From positions 682,001 to 746,000 of the forward strand of contig JADNRZ010000004.1 in assembly GCA_015501605.1 (NCBI GenBank): a stretch of 64,000 nt of DNA, given 5' to 3'. The DNA comes from Panaeolus papilionaceus (Eukaryota; Basidiomycota; Agaricomycetes; Agaricales). Below, piece after piece: positions 21,201 through 36,525 of this stretch (the first letter of the stretch is position 1; each line of letters starts with the position of its first letter). Made by a program: the position numbers and the translations under genes. The notes below the pieces were generated by a model. The model did no database searches and was not told where the DNA came from. It saw nothing but the letters and a program-made list of their open reading frames with translations.

Positions 21201-23511
21201 CAACGAATTCTCAGCCTTAGGTGGTGATATCACGGCTATATCTTTCGATGAGGATAATCAGAATTTGGTGCGTATATCACAACACGCGTTTAGCGCCAAC
21301 TGACTACCCTTTTCTCAGATACCCTCTGAAAAGCTTTTGACGGCATTTGAACAAGCACTCGTCGACATCACCAACAAGGTCGGCGTCGATATCAACCGTG
21401 CCATCACAGACCCTTATTATGCGCACCTCTTACCGTTTGTTTGTGGATTGGGTCCTCGTAAGGCTCGGGTGCTCGTGCAAAAAATATCTTCACAAGTAAG
21501 TTGACAAATTGTTCTTCAATATATGTTACTGATCGATTTTAGGGAGGCACTATAATCAATCGTGATCAATTTATCAAGAACAGTTTGCTGACGACCAAGA
21601 TCTTCTTGAACGCGGTCGCCTTTTTGAGGGTCATCCAAGATCGGGATACGAGGCAGAACAAATATCGCCCCGATGATGAAAATATGCAAGATCCATTGGA
21701 TGACACAAGGATCCATCCAGAAGACTATGATCTTGCACGAAAGATGGCCACCGACGCGCTGGAACTCGACGAGGAGGACATTCACGACGAACACCCTTCT
21801 CATACTGTTACGACAATTATGAACGACCACGACAAAGACCGAAAACTAGCGGAGCTTAACTTGGACGACTTCGCTGTCAGTTTGTATGAAGCAAACCGGG
21901 ACCAGAAACGCCATACCCTCAATGTTATTCGTGGTGAACTTGTCAAACCATTTGCAGAGACGCGCAAGAAGTTCTTATTACCGACTGACTGGGAGATAAT
22001 CACCATGCTGACTGGCGAGACCCAGAAGACGTTGGGTGTGGGTTTGATTGTTTCCGTCATGGTCATGCGTATCCAACGAGAGCTTGTTCATGTCCGTCTC
22101 GATTCTGGGGTCGAAGGACTCATTGCAGCAGACCATTTAGAAGGCGGGCAAACACCTATGGAAGCTGTGAAGAAAGGGCAGACTTTGACAGCAATCGTTA
22201 TTGCGTTGAAGTTTATGCTTGATCACGACGAATTTTTCGTGGGCTTATCTACTCGCAATAAGGACCTAGCAGAAGACGATCGCATTTTCCGACGCGTGGA
22301 TGCGGACCTCTGCTGGGACGAGGGGCGCCATAACCGCGATGTCGAAATGCTTGCGAGAAAGAAGAGAGCAGAAACAGATCGCACAAGACGTGTCATCAAA
22401 CATCCTAACTTCCACAATTTCAATGCTGCACAAGCTGAGTCATACCTCGAGAAACAACAGCGCGGCGACGTCGTCATCAGGCCTTCTTCCAAGGGTAACA
22501 ACCATCTCGCTGTTACCTGGAAAGTCGACGATAGGCTGTATCAGCATATCGGTGAGTATTGCTGCTGTGGCAAACGTATGTATATTTATTCTTTGCTTTC
22601 AGACGTCACGGAAATTTCACCCGACCCTACTGGGCAAACGGTTGCAGGTCAGCTAGTCGTCGACCAGAATCACATCTATTCCGATTTGGACGAATTGATT
22701 GTCAACCACGTTCAGGCCATGGCCAGACGTGTCGAGGAGCTCATGGCGCATGAAAAGTTCAAGCATGGTTCAGAGGATGAGCTTCGTACGTTAACTGTTT
22801 ACGCTCTTGCTTATGCGCCCACCGCTGACTCTCAAAAAGATCTCTTTTTGAAGAACTTCCTTGCCGCTAATCCTGCGAAAAGTATGTATGGCTTCACGCT
22901 GAACAGGAAACGTCCCGGACACTTCAATTTATGCTTCCTTGCCAATAAGAACTCAATGGTTCAAGCTTGGGTAAGTTTTTTCCGCAAGCAAGAAACAATG
23001 TGCGTTTACTGAAGTTCTATATAGCCTGTACGTGTTGCTCCAGAAGCTTACTACTTGTTTGATGCCGCCGCTGTGGGAGTACCAGAGCTTTGTGATGCTT
23101 TTAAAGTCCGGTATGTTACCAGGTCTCCTTGGTTAAGAGAGTGAACTATATTCATGCTTTCATAGACATCTACACGAATCACAAACAGCTGCAGCTACAG
23201 CTGGTGGGAAAACTCCCTTCGGAGCAGGGATGCGAACACCAGGGCGCCCAGGTGGCGCAACCCCTGGGCATATGTCCATCCGCCAACCCGCTCGAACACC
23301 CAACCCCTACGGTGCAGGGTCTCAAACACCGTTTGGCATGCATGGCCACCCACAACCTCCTCCTCCTCATGCGTATGGGCCGCAGCCAACACCATACGGA
23401 TACCAGACACCAGCTCATAGGCCACCCATGTTTAATCCTGGTCAGCCGCCTATCCCTCCAAATCCCAACGCGCCCCGACCTCAAAGTGCTTGGGGGAGAA
23501 CTTGGTCATAA
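18218..23511 (+). CDS. SPT6: Transcription elongation factor and histone chaperone SPT6
   Basis: SPT6 travels with RNA polymerase II and reassembles nucleosomes behind it. The product is about 1,500 residues over roughly 15 exons. The N-terminus is strongly acidic (long Glu/Asp runs, 18218-18850), as in all SPT6. Then come the helical core (RRRFLTEDDDLIRVQDIPERMQ), a YqgF-like domain (PDVVVVGGFTV), a helix-hairpin-helix region (LPFVCGLGPRKARVL), and an S1 domain (LIVSVMVMRIQRELVHVRL). The tandem SH2 domain begins HPNFHNFNAAQAESYL with GDVVIRPSS as its phosphate-binding strand, and continues to FDAAAVGVPELCDAFKVRH. The tail is rich in Pro and TP repeats (TPFGAGMRTPGRPGGATP) and ends at 23511. 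It is convergent with SPT8. Confidence 0.95.
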
Positions 23512-23657
23512 CGTTTCCTTTTTTGATTACTTTTCAGTCGTATTTCTTTGGATGCCATTAATGGATACTCTCGGCAGTACTTGTATTATTAACCTCTATC
23601 TTGGCAGTAATGAATACATACAGGGGACTACCCCTTATTCTACATCTGAAGAAATTT

Positions 23658-25923
23658 TCAGAAAACATGTTTAATATCATGAACGAATACAGTCCGAGTA
23701 GAATCGCCGTGCCATCCCCTGTTACTGCTGGCACTGATAAGGAATCTTGCACCTGGATCCACAACTTGTCGAAACTTGTCAGTGACATTGGAAGGAATAG
23801 ACAGAAGATGCCGTACGCATTTGAGATATGTAGCCACCATGATGACCCGGTATGATTTTGAACTGCACACCACTTCTTGAACGCATGGATGTGTCCTCGA
23901 CGTTCTCCGCTACATTCCAGAGTCGAATATTATCAATGGAGGCGCTAGTAGAATTCCAAATTCAGTACCGTTTCTGAGGCCATTCGACGAAAATATAGTG
24001 CACCATGCTATGTGTCTTGCGTCAGGGAAGGCAGCAACACATGATACCACCCCAGAACTCGTCGGATTTCGAAGGGTTCTGAGTATTCGAGGTGTGATTG
24101 AAGGTCCTGCATGACCTAATAAGCGGACATCCCATACATCCACAGTCCCGTTACGCCTTCCTGCGTATATTTGAGCGCCATCCGCTGACCAACAAGCCTG
24201 CGGTGCAGAATGTCACATTGTGTGCACAGGTCAAATAATATGAAGAGTTTACCGTACCGACAGGCACCACGGTGGTGTTTTGTCAGTCATTTCCAACCGC
24301 CCTACGCCACGTCCAGGCGATTGTACTCGTCTGTCCCATAGGATAATCTGTCCGTCAATAAACGTCGTCATCAGAATTTCAGGAGAAAACGCATGGTAGG
24401 TAGATGGTGTCAGTGTTGGAGGTGCACCCTTAGGTGGGGCAACAGAGCTGGGAGCAGGCTTTGGCACATGTGGTTGTTGGGAATGATTACTCCCTGGCAT
24501 CGCGAGCAAGTTATTCAGATTCGTGGATGTGTCATCCTCCGGCTCGTCGTCAAAAAGAGGATCAAAAGAGGTATCTGACTTGGCATCCGAATCACCATCT
24601 TCCTTTGGAGGTTGTTCCTGTTGCGCTTGTGTTGAATCAACGTCCATGTTATGTTCTGCGATCTGGTTCGTGTCTGATGCTTGGTTCTGCCATTTTTCAT
24701 CAGGTATTGTCTGAACATAATACGAAGATTGTGGCCGGATTGCGAGACTGGCTAGTTGGGCTCCATGAGCGCCGAAGTTGCGAACATTTTGACCTGTATT
24801 TAAATCCCATTGCTATGATAGTTAGTTATTGGGGGTAGTCATGAAATGATAAATGCCTTACAATGGCCATCCCGTCCCACCCCGCACTAAAGAGGCTCTT
24901 CTCGTCATAATCCAACGCCAGCGCTGAGACATGACCCTTGTGACCATGCATAACATGACAGAGTCTTCCAGGATCATGTCTAACAGTGAACAGGTTGATA
25001 TAACCCGCCTATAAAGTATCATCAGTGTCAACAAGGGTACCAGCCTCCAATTGACGAACATCTGTTCCGGCCAATGCCCAAAGGGCGTCAGATTGTGCAG
25101 CAAGGCTGAAGACAGGCGCTTGCGTCGAATCATCGTCTGAGGATTGTTTCACATTAGTCGCAACTGGGTTCTCCCACCAGAATCGAAGCTGGCCAGACTT
25201 CATGAGGCCTTCGACTACGCCAGCATGATGTCTCTGAGGTGCGGTGAGAAAGCTTTTGCCATTGACAGCTGCAAATATGTCGTAGTCCCTTATGTAGCCA
25301 TCGTCTGAACCAGTCAATAGGTGGGTCATGCAAGAGGAAGCGGCCAATGCGTGAGTTGGGGTTGGATGAGGAAGTGCACAAATAGCTTCCACAGTAAAGC
25401 CACGAGGCGGGGATCGTAGGTCAAAAATTAGAGCTTGACGGCGAAGATGAGACGGAGAGAGAGAGCGCTTCCGCTCGGGTGGCAGTGGGCCTTGTTTGGC
25501 TGTTTGAGCAAGTTCTGGACATCAGCTAGTAGTAGATGTAAGTACCTTGTTGAGGTGGGGCAGATGGAGGTCTACTAGGAGCACTTCTGAGAGGACTTGA
25601 AGGTTCATGTTCGCTAGGTTGCGGTACGTCGTCGATTGTTTCGAGGTCAAGGACGAGTTCTTCCTCCTCTTCCTCCTCCTCTTCCTCCTCGTCCTCGTCC
25701 TCCTCTTCATCAGACTCGTCCGTTTGCGAATCCTAAATATTTTGAGTAACCAACGTTGTTAGAGGTTTTGATGAACTTGTTCTACACACACATCTTCTCC
25801 TTCAGTTACATCGTCGGCTGCATTCATAAGTACATCTCCCTGATCCTCCTCATCATCTTCTCCGTCATATAGTTCCCCCAAAGTTTCGTCTTCTGAGTCG
25901 ATGAACTGTTCTGAACCTGGCAT
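23658..25923 (-). CDS. SPT8: SAGA complex subunit SPT8 (WD40 repeat protein)
   Basis: SPT8 is a WD40 subunit of the SAGA co-activator that helps present TBP to promoters. The start MPGSEQFIDSEDETLGELYDG leads into a very acidic region (long Glu run near 25680), then Ser/Pro-rich sequence. The beta-propeller begins at HALAASSCMTHLLTGSDDGYIRDYD. The adjacent AAVNGKSFLTAPQRHHAGVVEGL and FWWENP are characteristic of Spt8. Later repeats include HGHKGHVSALALDYDEKSLFSAGWD and a long acidic insert (24500-24640) before FSPEILMTTFIDGQIILWDRR. The last exon ends VFVHDIKHVF. About seven exons give some 640 residues. It is divergent from SRP54 with 138 bases between starts. Confidence 0.88.
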
Positions 25924-26061
25924 GTTTGGGTAATAAGAAAGTGCACACTGCTTGTAGAAACTAATTGATACTACATAAGTAAGAAGAAAGCCACGATCAA
26001 TTAAACGCGAACACTTGTTTGAGATCACGGGGAATCCAAATCTTGGTCACTGACGTTGACC

Positions 26062-28270
<2,209 letters not shown>

Positions 28271-28326
28271 ATAGAGTATCACTGTGCACAAAGCGTATCA
28301 CATCTGTACAATAATATTTATAGTGT

Positions 28327-28967
28327 TTATCTTCCGTCTCCCTTGAGCTGCTTCTTTTGAGACGAAGCAGCAGCCTTGTTCCCAAATATGAACGCAGAGG
28401 TGCGCTTGTCCGCTCCTGTGGTTTTCGAAATTGAACGGGAATTGGCAAAAAGCATCTGTTTGGAGCACATTTGGTCACAATCGATCAATGAGCAGTCGAA
28501 TGAGTGGTCTGTGGGCAACACGCTTACCGTCCACATCCCCCAGACGCCTATAATGAAGGAAATGGCAAACACCATGGTCGCCAAACCTCCCACTTTATCG
28601 TTGTTCCACGCAAAAAGGGCCGAAAAACAGGATACGGTGGTCAATGGGACAAGTATTGGATGACTAGGAAGAGCATCTTCGCAACTGGGAATTGGTTCTT
28701 TTGGTGAAGGCACCTAATGGAATATCAATGTTGAATTCAAGGGAGGCGAACAACAAGGGATAAATCACATTGAGAATCAAAGTGAGAGCAATAGCAACCA
28801 GAAACAAGCCAAAATGCAGGGCCAGAAATTCCTCCAGCGCTGTCAAACTATTCGCAGAACCAGCGATAAACTGCAAGAAGCTAGGAAAGGTTGTAAGGAT
28901 GAATGCGAATATAGAGATCAAGGAAGCGGAAATCCATGACCAGATGGACAGAGAGTTGTCAGACATG
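28327..28967 (-). CDS. Hypothetical multi-pass membrane protein
   Basis: About 185 residues with three or four hydrophobic segments: SIWSWISASLISIFAFIL, FLALHFGLFLVAIALTLILN, and two more in VPLTTVSCFSALFAW and GLATMVFAISFIIGVWGMW. The C-terminus TGADKRTSAFIFGNKAAASSQKK is the kind of conserved cytosolic tail seen in a family of uncharacterised fungal membrane proteins. To keep one frame, an intron of 55 bases (roughly 28718-28772) with GTGATT...TTAG ends is needed; without it the frame stops after LRRCSS. A second intron near 28450-28520 is optional because it is also open. The start MSDNS (28967) is preferred over ATGs at 28981-28984. Function unknown. Confidence 0.62.
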
Positions 28968-29019
28968 GAGGTGGAAGTCATCATTCATAATGTCAATCCA
29001 GGTTTGGCCACACACTCCA

Positions 29020-30402
29020 TGCACCAGCCTGAGCTCCAGGTCGTCGCCGACGATGACCTAAACGACTATTTCCGCTGGGTACATTCACGACGGCTCAGCA
29101 CTCTAAATATAACATATCTACTGCCTGTGGATCAAGAAGAGGCAAAGGTATTGTAAATTTCAGGTTTAACTCTTTCAACATTGAATTTCTTTCTCATCCA
29201 TTGGCTCTTCCATTCTCTTGCTCCATATCCTTCCGGGCAGCGTTCAGAAAGATACCATCGCCTCATACAATTTGTATTCAACGGCAGGAATTATGTCGGA
29301 CCTGCCAAGGTAGCCTTGCAATTTGGTCAACAGCGACGGAGTGAGTGCATGATGATCCCCATGTGTGTTCAACTGCTCACCGGTTTCCTTGACCTGAATA
29401 GTACTCGACTTGGGCACAGGCTCTGGAGCATGGTGCTCATTTAACACCCTTTATATTATCAATATTATTCTGAAAGGGACTCTGTCAGGGCAATTGATAT
29501 CGCAGAGGAATTTCCACGAGCAGAAGTTGTTGGTATAGATATTGCTCCCATCCAACCACGGTGCGTGTATGGCACTGCTGAATCGTATAACATGTACTTT
29601 GGCTAATTGGTTTCCCCTTAACAGTGATGTACCCCCCAATTGCACGCAAGTCCAGTTCCTACCGTTACCTTCAAGTGTTAATCCCGCATTCTAGCTTTGA
29701 ACTCTGTGACCTTGACCAATGGCACATTCCTTACCCCGACTCTCACTTTGACTTTATTCATGCACGTTCTTTGCACATAGGGGTGAGGGTCATTGCACTG
29801 TTATATTGCAACGCTGTTTTTCACACTCAGACTTTATAGATCCACAATTATCCTCGTCTTCTACACGAATTGGCGCGTCTTCTTCGACCAGGTGGCCTGG
29901 TCCTTCTCGTTGAGCCAACACTCTATCCCTGCGCAGCCCCACCCTCTCATCCGCCACCGACAGGTTGGGATGCATTCTGGGACACCTACCGGAAGTGCCT
30001 TCGACAACAACGCATCGACGTGACTGTTCCAGAACGTCTGCCCGATTTACTTGAAGCGACAGCTGCCTTCGAGAATATCATGTCGCAAAAGGGCAATATC
30101 CCCGTAGGCTTCTGGCCGAAAGGTAAGGTTGCTATTCCCTGCCTATGCACCTTGGGAGAATTCCTATAGTTCAATACTTATGCTGACGTCCTTTAGATCT
30201 GGATTTGCTCACACTGGGACAGTTACAGTGGATGGATTATGACTCGCTACTTCCTGCATTGCGCCCACTTTTTCTCTGCAACGGTATACCACCCTCTAGA
30301 GTCGAGCGGCTCATCAAAGACGCACAACATGACTTGTATTATCCTACATTCCCCCTCACCACTACTGTAAACATTGCCTATGGTTCCAAGCGCTTCAACT
30401 AG
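29020..30402 (+). CDS. SAM-dependent methyltransferase (class I), agaricomycete type
   Basis: The N-terminal exon carries DDLNDYFRWVHSRRLSTLN and TYLLPVDQEEAK, followed after an intron by RLIQFVFNGRNYVGPAKVAL. Splicing across 29345-29490 creates the SAM-binding motif I (LDLGTGSGAW), then motif II (AEVVGIDIAPIQP). CDLDQWHIPYPDSHFDFIHARSL gives motifs III-IV, and LLHELARLLRPGGLVLLVEP motif V-VI. The product ends GSKRFN at 30402, about 360 residues. Such methyltransferases are numerous in mushroom genomes and many have no known substrate. Two in-frame ATGs are possible starts (28966 and 29020); the first overlaps the start codon of the divergent membrane-protein gene, so the second is used. It is not obviously linked to the siderophore genes. 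Confidence 0.8.
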
Positions 30403-30881
30403 GCACATCCGTTTGTACCATTTGTATCATGTCGTTCAATTTGTAAATAGGTATCCAGCACACATGTTTCTCCCCTGCCATGACCTGTCCAAATTGCACA
30501 CCCACTTGAGTACGGTTATCTCATCGAGCCAAGTATTAAAGCAGTTGAATCAACCTCTGTTCCTTTTCAAGAATTATGTAGCAAAGGAACGACCCAGCAC
30601 CAAAATCCACCAACCCATGGACATACTAAAGAACAAACGCAAAACGACGCAATGTAAGAAATGAGTCAATGAAAGGAGGATTTGCAGTGGGAGTGGAATG
30701 AGGCAAAGGGTAATAGTAGCACAAGTGAACCATGATGGAGGATGAATGAACAACCACAAGTCGATAAAGGGATCAATAGTACAGACATATTTATCATATA
30801 AAGAATGGACGGGAGCATAAATGGACCCTAAGACATACTTCCTATTCTTACACTTCGCATGACATCCTTGACCAGATTCGA
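30403..30881. other. Convergent 3' region between methyltransferase and PAB1
   Basis: 479 bases between two stop codons that face each other. It should hold both 3' untranslated regions. I see no open frame with family support and no repeat. Confidence 0.5.
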
Positions 30882-33202
<2,321 letters not shown>

Positions 33203-33690
33203 GGTCGTTTGCGAGTTTTTGTTTTAAAAAAAGAGGATTTGGGTGGGTCGTTACTGCTTTGAGAGAAGTTTTATTGGTACTGAAAAAGGTTTTAAAATGT
33301 TCATAAATCAAGAGAAAGAAAAACGGATGATGAACATACACAGAGGTAATAACACAACCGCTTATGAATATAAAGGGTTTTTTATATTTTTTTAAACGGT
33401 TTTTTTGAACTAACGATATTCATGAGCTTGACATGTTTCATCAAGAGAATGAAGAACGGAGGGACAAACCTTTAGTGATGGGTGGGTTGGAAGAAACAAC
33501 ACCAACTCATCCTTTGACTTTTTCATCATTTCATTTTCAAACTCCGCTGCGCACTGTTCACCCAACTACACAGCCACATTATCAATTCGCTTCCACTTGG
33601 GCCCTCATTTCAAAATAAACATCAATATCATATTATCGTAACAACAAAAAATGCGGAAAAAGAGGCTACAATAAATGCAACTATGTCTTA
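33203..33690. other. PAB1 upstream region
   Basis: 488 bases between the PAB1 start and the SCAMP stop, both minus strand. The plus strand shows long T and A/T runs at 33370-33410. Immediately before the PAB1 ATG the mRNA would read a short A-rich stretch (aaaacaaaaac). No gene seen. Confidence 0.5.
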
Positions 33691-35117
33691 TTATCCTCGA
33701 GTAAAATATGCCTTGGCTCCATGACTTGCAAGTTCCCCTTTGGCCTATTGGGGAAAACAACATTTAAGACCTGTGCGCACCAAGCAAATATGGGGAAATC
33801 TTTCTTACCTTTTCCATAGTATGTCCAGCGGCTGTGTGGTGCATCCATATCTGTATCCAAGAGAGAATGAAACGGGATCATGATTGATACAAAACTCGTT
33901 CATAGTGACTCGGTGAAAACAAGTACAAACCTCACGATAGTAGTATGCAAGTCCAACACCTTGAACTGTCCAACCTATTGTTGCCAAAAGGCCAAAAACA
34001 GCAGATACCCAAGAATGACTTCCAAAGGCTCGAATAGTTTGAATGAGACCTGCTGAACCGGTACTAATAATAAGAGGTTCAGGGGATGAGTGATTCCGCC
34101 TCGGATATCTCACAAGGCCATCACATACCCTTGAATACCGATGATCCTGTGTGGCGAAAAAGAGGAGCCGTAAGTAGAATGACCGGAGTATATGTAGTTT
34201 AGGCTTACATATAGATGCTGAATAGAAGGTGGAATCCACAGAAGAAGAAGTAAAGGTCTAAATCCAGATGCGGATTAGATGACTGCGGTGCGGGGTGAAA
34301 CCGGCCAGCTTACAGTAGTATAAGGCTTGCTCCTGTGTAGTGATTGCAATTAGCCACGGAGAAAGGATGAGCGGGTGTAAAGAAGAGGCGGAGTTACCTT
34401 CATGTAACCATTGTATATGGGGCTTCAAGTTCGGAGTGGTGAGACGGAGCACTATTATTGTAGAGTCAAGAGAAAGAAGCGAGTACTAACCGGTACCACG
34501 AGAGGAATGATAAGATGGAAATGAAAATGAGATAGCTGAGTTGTTCAAGTTAAGAGCTGAGTATGAGTTGTTCACGAGTGAATGAAAGAAGTTGGCGTAC
34601 CCCAGACTGGCACCTAAATCACTTCCACCGGAAGGAGAACCTGCGATGAGGATAATGATACATGCAACAAGGTTGATGACCAGAGTTCCGAAGAGTACGA
34701 GCCATAACTGAAATATGCGTGTAATGAGTGGACGATGAATTTCTGGAATTTCGTCTTGAATAGAATGAAAAATGAGAGGGAAAACTAGAGAAATATTTGA
34801 TAAATAAATTATGCAAATTGAGTAAATGAAAAACCAAAACTGACATGGAGGAAAGTTATTTCTTCCATGACGGCGTATATGTTCAGCTTTATTATTGAGT
34901 TCAGCTTCTCTTCTTTCAAGGTCTTGCTCCCTGCGGCGTAATTCGTCTAACTTTGCCTGTTGTGCAGCAGCATTAGATGCGGTCGTTGGTTGAGGATCAT
35001 CAAAAGGGTTCGTGTCCAAAGAATGAGTTGAAGCGAAAGGGTTTTGATTATAATCAGCTATTAATTAATTTTAAGAAAGAATATCAAAAACTTGTTGATT
35101 GAAATGAACATACTCAT
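33691..35117 (-). CDS. Secretory carrier membrane protein (SCAMP)
   Basis: SCAMPs are four-pass proteins of post-Golgi and endocytic vesicles. Splicing gives about 261 residues. The first coding exon is only four bases (ATGA, 35114-35117); the next opens with DYNQNPFASTHSLDTNPFDDPQP, containing two NPF motifs that bind EH-domain proteins. A charged coiled coil follows (LDELRRREQDLERREAELNN). The family signature FFPLIFHSIQDEIP comes after NNFPP. The four membrane segments include LWLVLFGTLVINLVACIIIL, YLIFISILSFLSWY, LYFFFCGFHLLFSIYMI and VFGLLATIGWTVQGVGLA. The end HTMEKAKGELASHGAKAYF is also typical. There are about nine short introns. The tiny first exon was chosen because it alone keeps the reading frame into the NPF exon. 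Confidence 0.85.
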
Positions 35118-35386
35118 GAAAGTCGTCGGTATAATGGTCGGTATGTATGATGTCTGTATGTAAGTCTCTCTCGGTTGAAGCGGCCATGCAACCACACTGA
35201 TGCTATTGACAAACAATGACAAATAAGGTTGACCCTAATTCTATTAATAGATTATTATATTAGATTATAGATTGTTAATTAGATTTTTTATTCTCTTTCC
35301 TTTAAAACCACCACCTTCTTTTACTTTCTTTCCTTCAGCTCCCTTCTGCTCTTCTACCCTTCTCTCTTTCTTTTCTGTCAATAACC
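35118..35386. other. Divergent promoter, SCAMP / secreted barrel protein
   Basis: 269 bases between the SCAMP start (-) and the DPBB gene start (+). The stretch before 35387 is a pyrimidine-rich tract (ctttcctttaaaaccaccacc and more), typical of strongly expressed fungal genes. Confidence 0.45.
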
Positions 35387-36525
35387 ATGTTCTCTCCTCT
35401 TACCGTCGTCGTTTCTCTTCTTGCTCTCTCTGCATCAACATCTGCTCTCGTCGCTCCAAGAGCTACCCCTCCAAAGGGTTGGGATACAGCTGCTCTTGAG
35501 GTATGTATCTTTCTCAATCTATATCGTCATCATGTTAAACAATATTCCACCATTTTAGCCCTACGATACCTACCACACTCGTTATCTAGCTCTTCAGTGC
35601 CAAAACAAGCACAAGACAACGTTCTTCGACGAATGCTGTCGCCCTATGCTTGTATGTACACGCAATTCACTTTATTTTCTCTATTGCTCATTGACATCCT
35701 ATTTTCTCTCTAGGCAAAGCAAAAGCTATCTAGCCGTCCCGCTCAGTGCACTCCTAAAGGTTCGGCCGTCAATGTCGATGACCAGGACTGCGATGACGAT
35801 GATGATGATGATATTCCCGTCACTCCAGCTCCTTCCAAGGCGAAGGCTCCTACTACAACAGCAAAGGCTGCAGCTAAGGCCACCCCTGCTCCTGTAAAGA
35901 AGCCCGCTACTTCCCCTTCCCCTTCTCCAAAGGCAAAGGCTGCTGCCCCTGCATCCAATTCTGGTAACTCTTCTCTCAACACAGGTGGATTGTACGTGTG
36001 GTTCTAAATTGTACATCCCAAGTCGTTTGTCTTTTCTGACAACCGTCCTAGTGCCACATTTTTCTATCAGAATGGAAACGCTGGCGCATGCGGAAACTTT
36101 CACAGTGACAACGATATGATTGCAGCCATCGGTCAGTACTCCCCGGTGTATCAAAACTTACACGTATATCTCATTTCAATGTTCCCCCTTCAGATGCCGC
36201 CCGCTATGGTGACCTCGGCAAAAAATCTTCGTTGTGTGGAAAGAAGGTCACTTTGACAAACACAAAGAACGGCAAGGTACTTTACCCCTTACTGAGCAAT
36301 CTATTTATTCTACACAACTGATCTCTGTTAAATTTAGAGTGTCACAGTTACCATCGCCGATGCCTGTCCCACATGCAAGAATAGTAACTCGATCGACCTT
36401 TCTGTTGGCGCATTCAAGGCCATTGCGCCTCTCAGCGACGGGTTGGTTCCCAGTAAGCAACGAATTTTACATTTCCCCTAAACATGAAACTCATACCTCT
36501 CGCAGTCACTTGGAAATTCGTTTAA
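35387..36525 (+). CDS. Secreted double-psi beta-barrel protein (expansin-like, RlpA-like)
   Basis: The start gives a clear signal peptide, MFSPLTVVVSLLALSASTSA, with likely cleavage after ALVAPRA. A short Cys-containing segment follows (LALQCQNKHKTTFFDECCRPM), then a run of Asp (CDDDDDDDIP) and a low-complexity Ala/Pro/Lys/Thr linker. The C-terminal barrel starts ATFFYQNGNAGACGNFHSDND and continues through SSLCGKKVTLTN, SVTVTIADACPTCKNSNSIDL and FKAIAPLSDGLVPITWKFV, the usual arrangement of this family in fungi. About 245 residues over six exons. These proteins are thought to act at cell walls, though catalytic activity is mostly unproven. The last exon is only 20 bases or so (TCACTTGG... TAA), joined after GLVP. 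Confidence 0.87.

Noticed and set aside
22559..22753. Plus-strand alternative frame within the SPT6 SH2 region
   Set aside because: The SH2 reading continues in the annotated frame with conserved residues on both sides.
25522..25710. Arg/Lys-rich minus-strand frame
   Set aside because: It is the off-frame reading of the acidic Glu run in SPT8.
33340..33420. A/T-rich tract before PAB1 as an A-rich autoregulatory leader
   Set aside because: PAB1 mRNAs in some organisms carry long A tracts for self-control, but here only about eleven A-rich bases lie next to the ATG and the larger T/A runs are probably promoter sequence.
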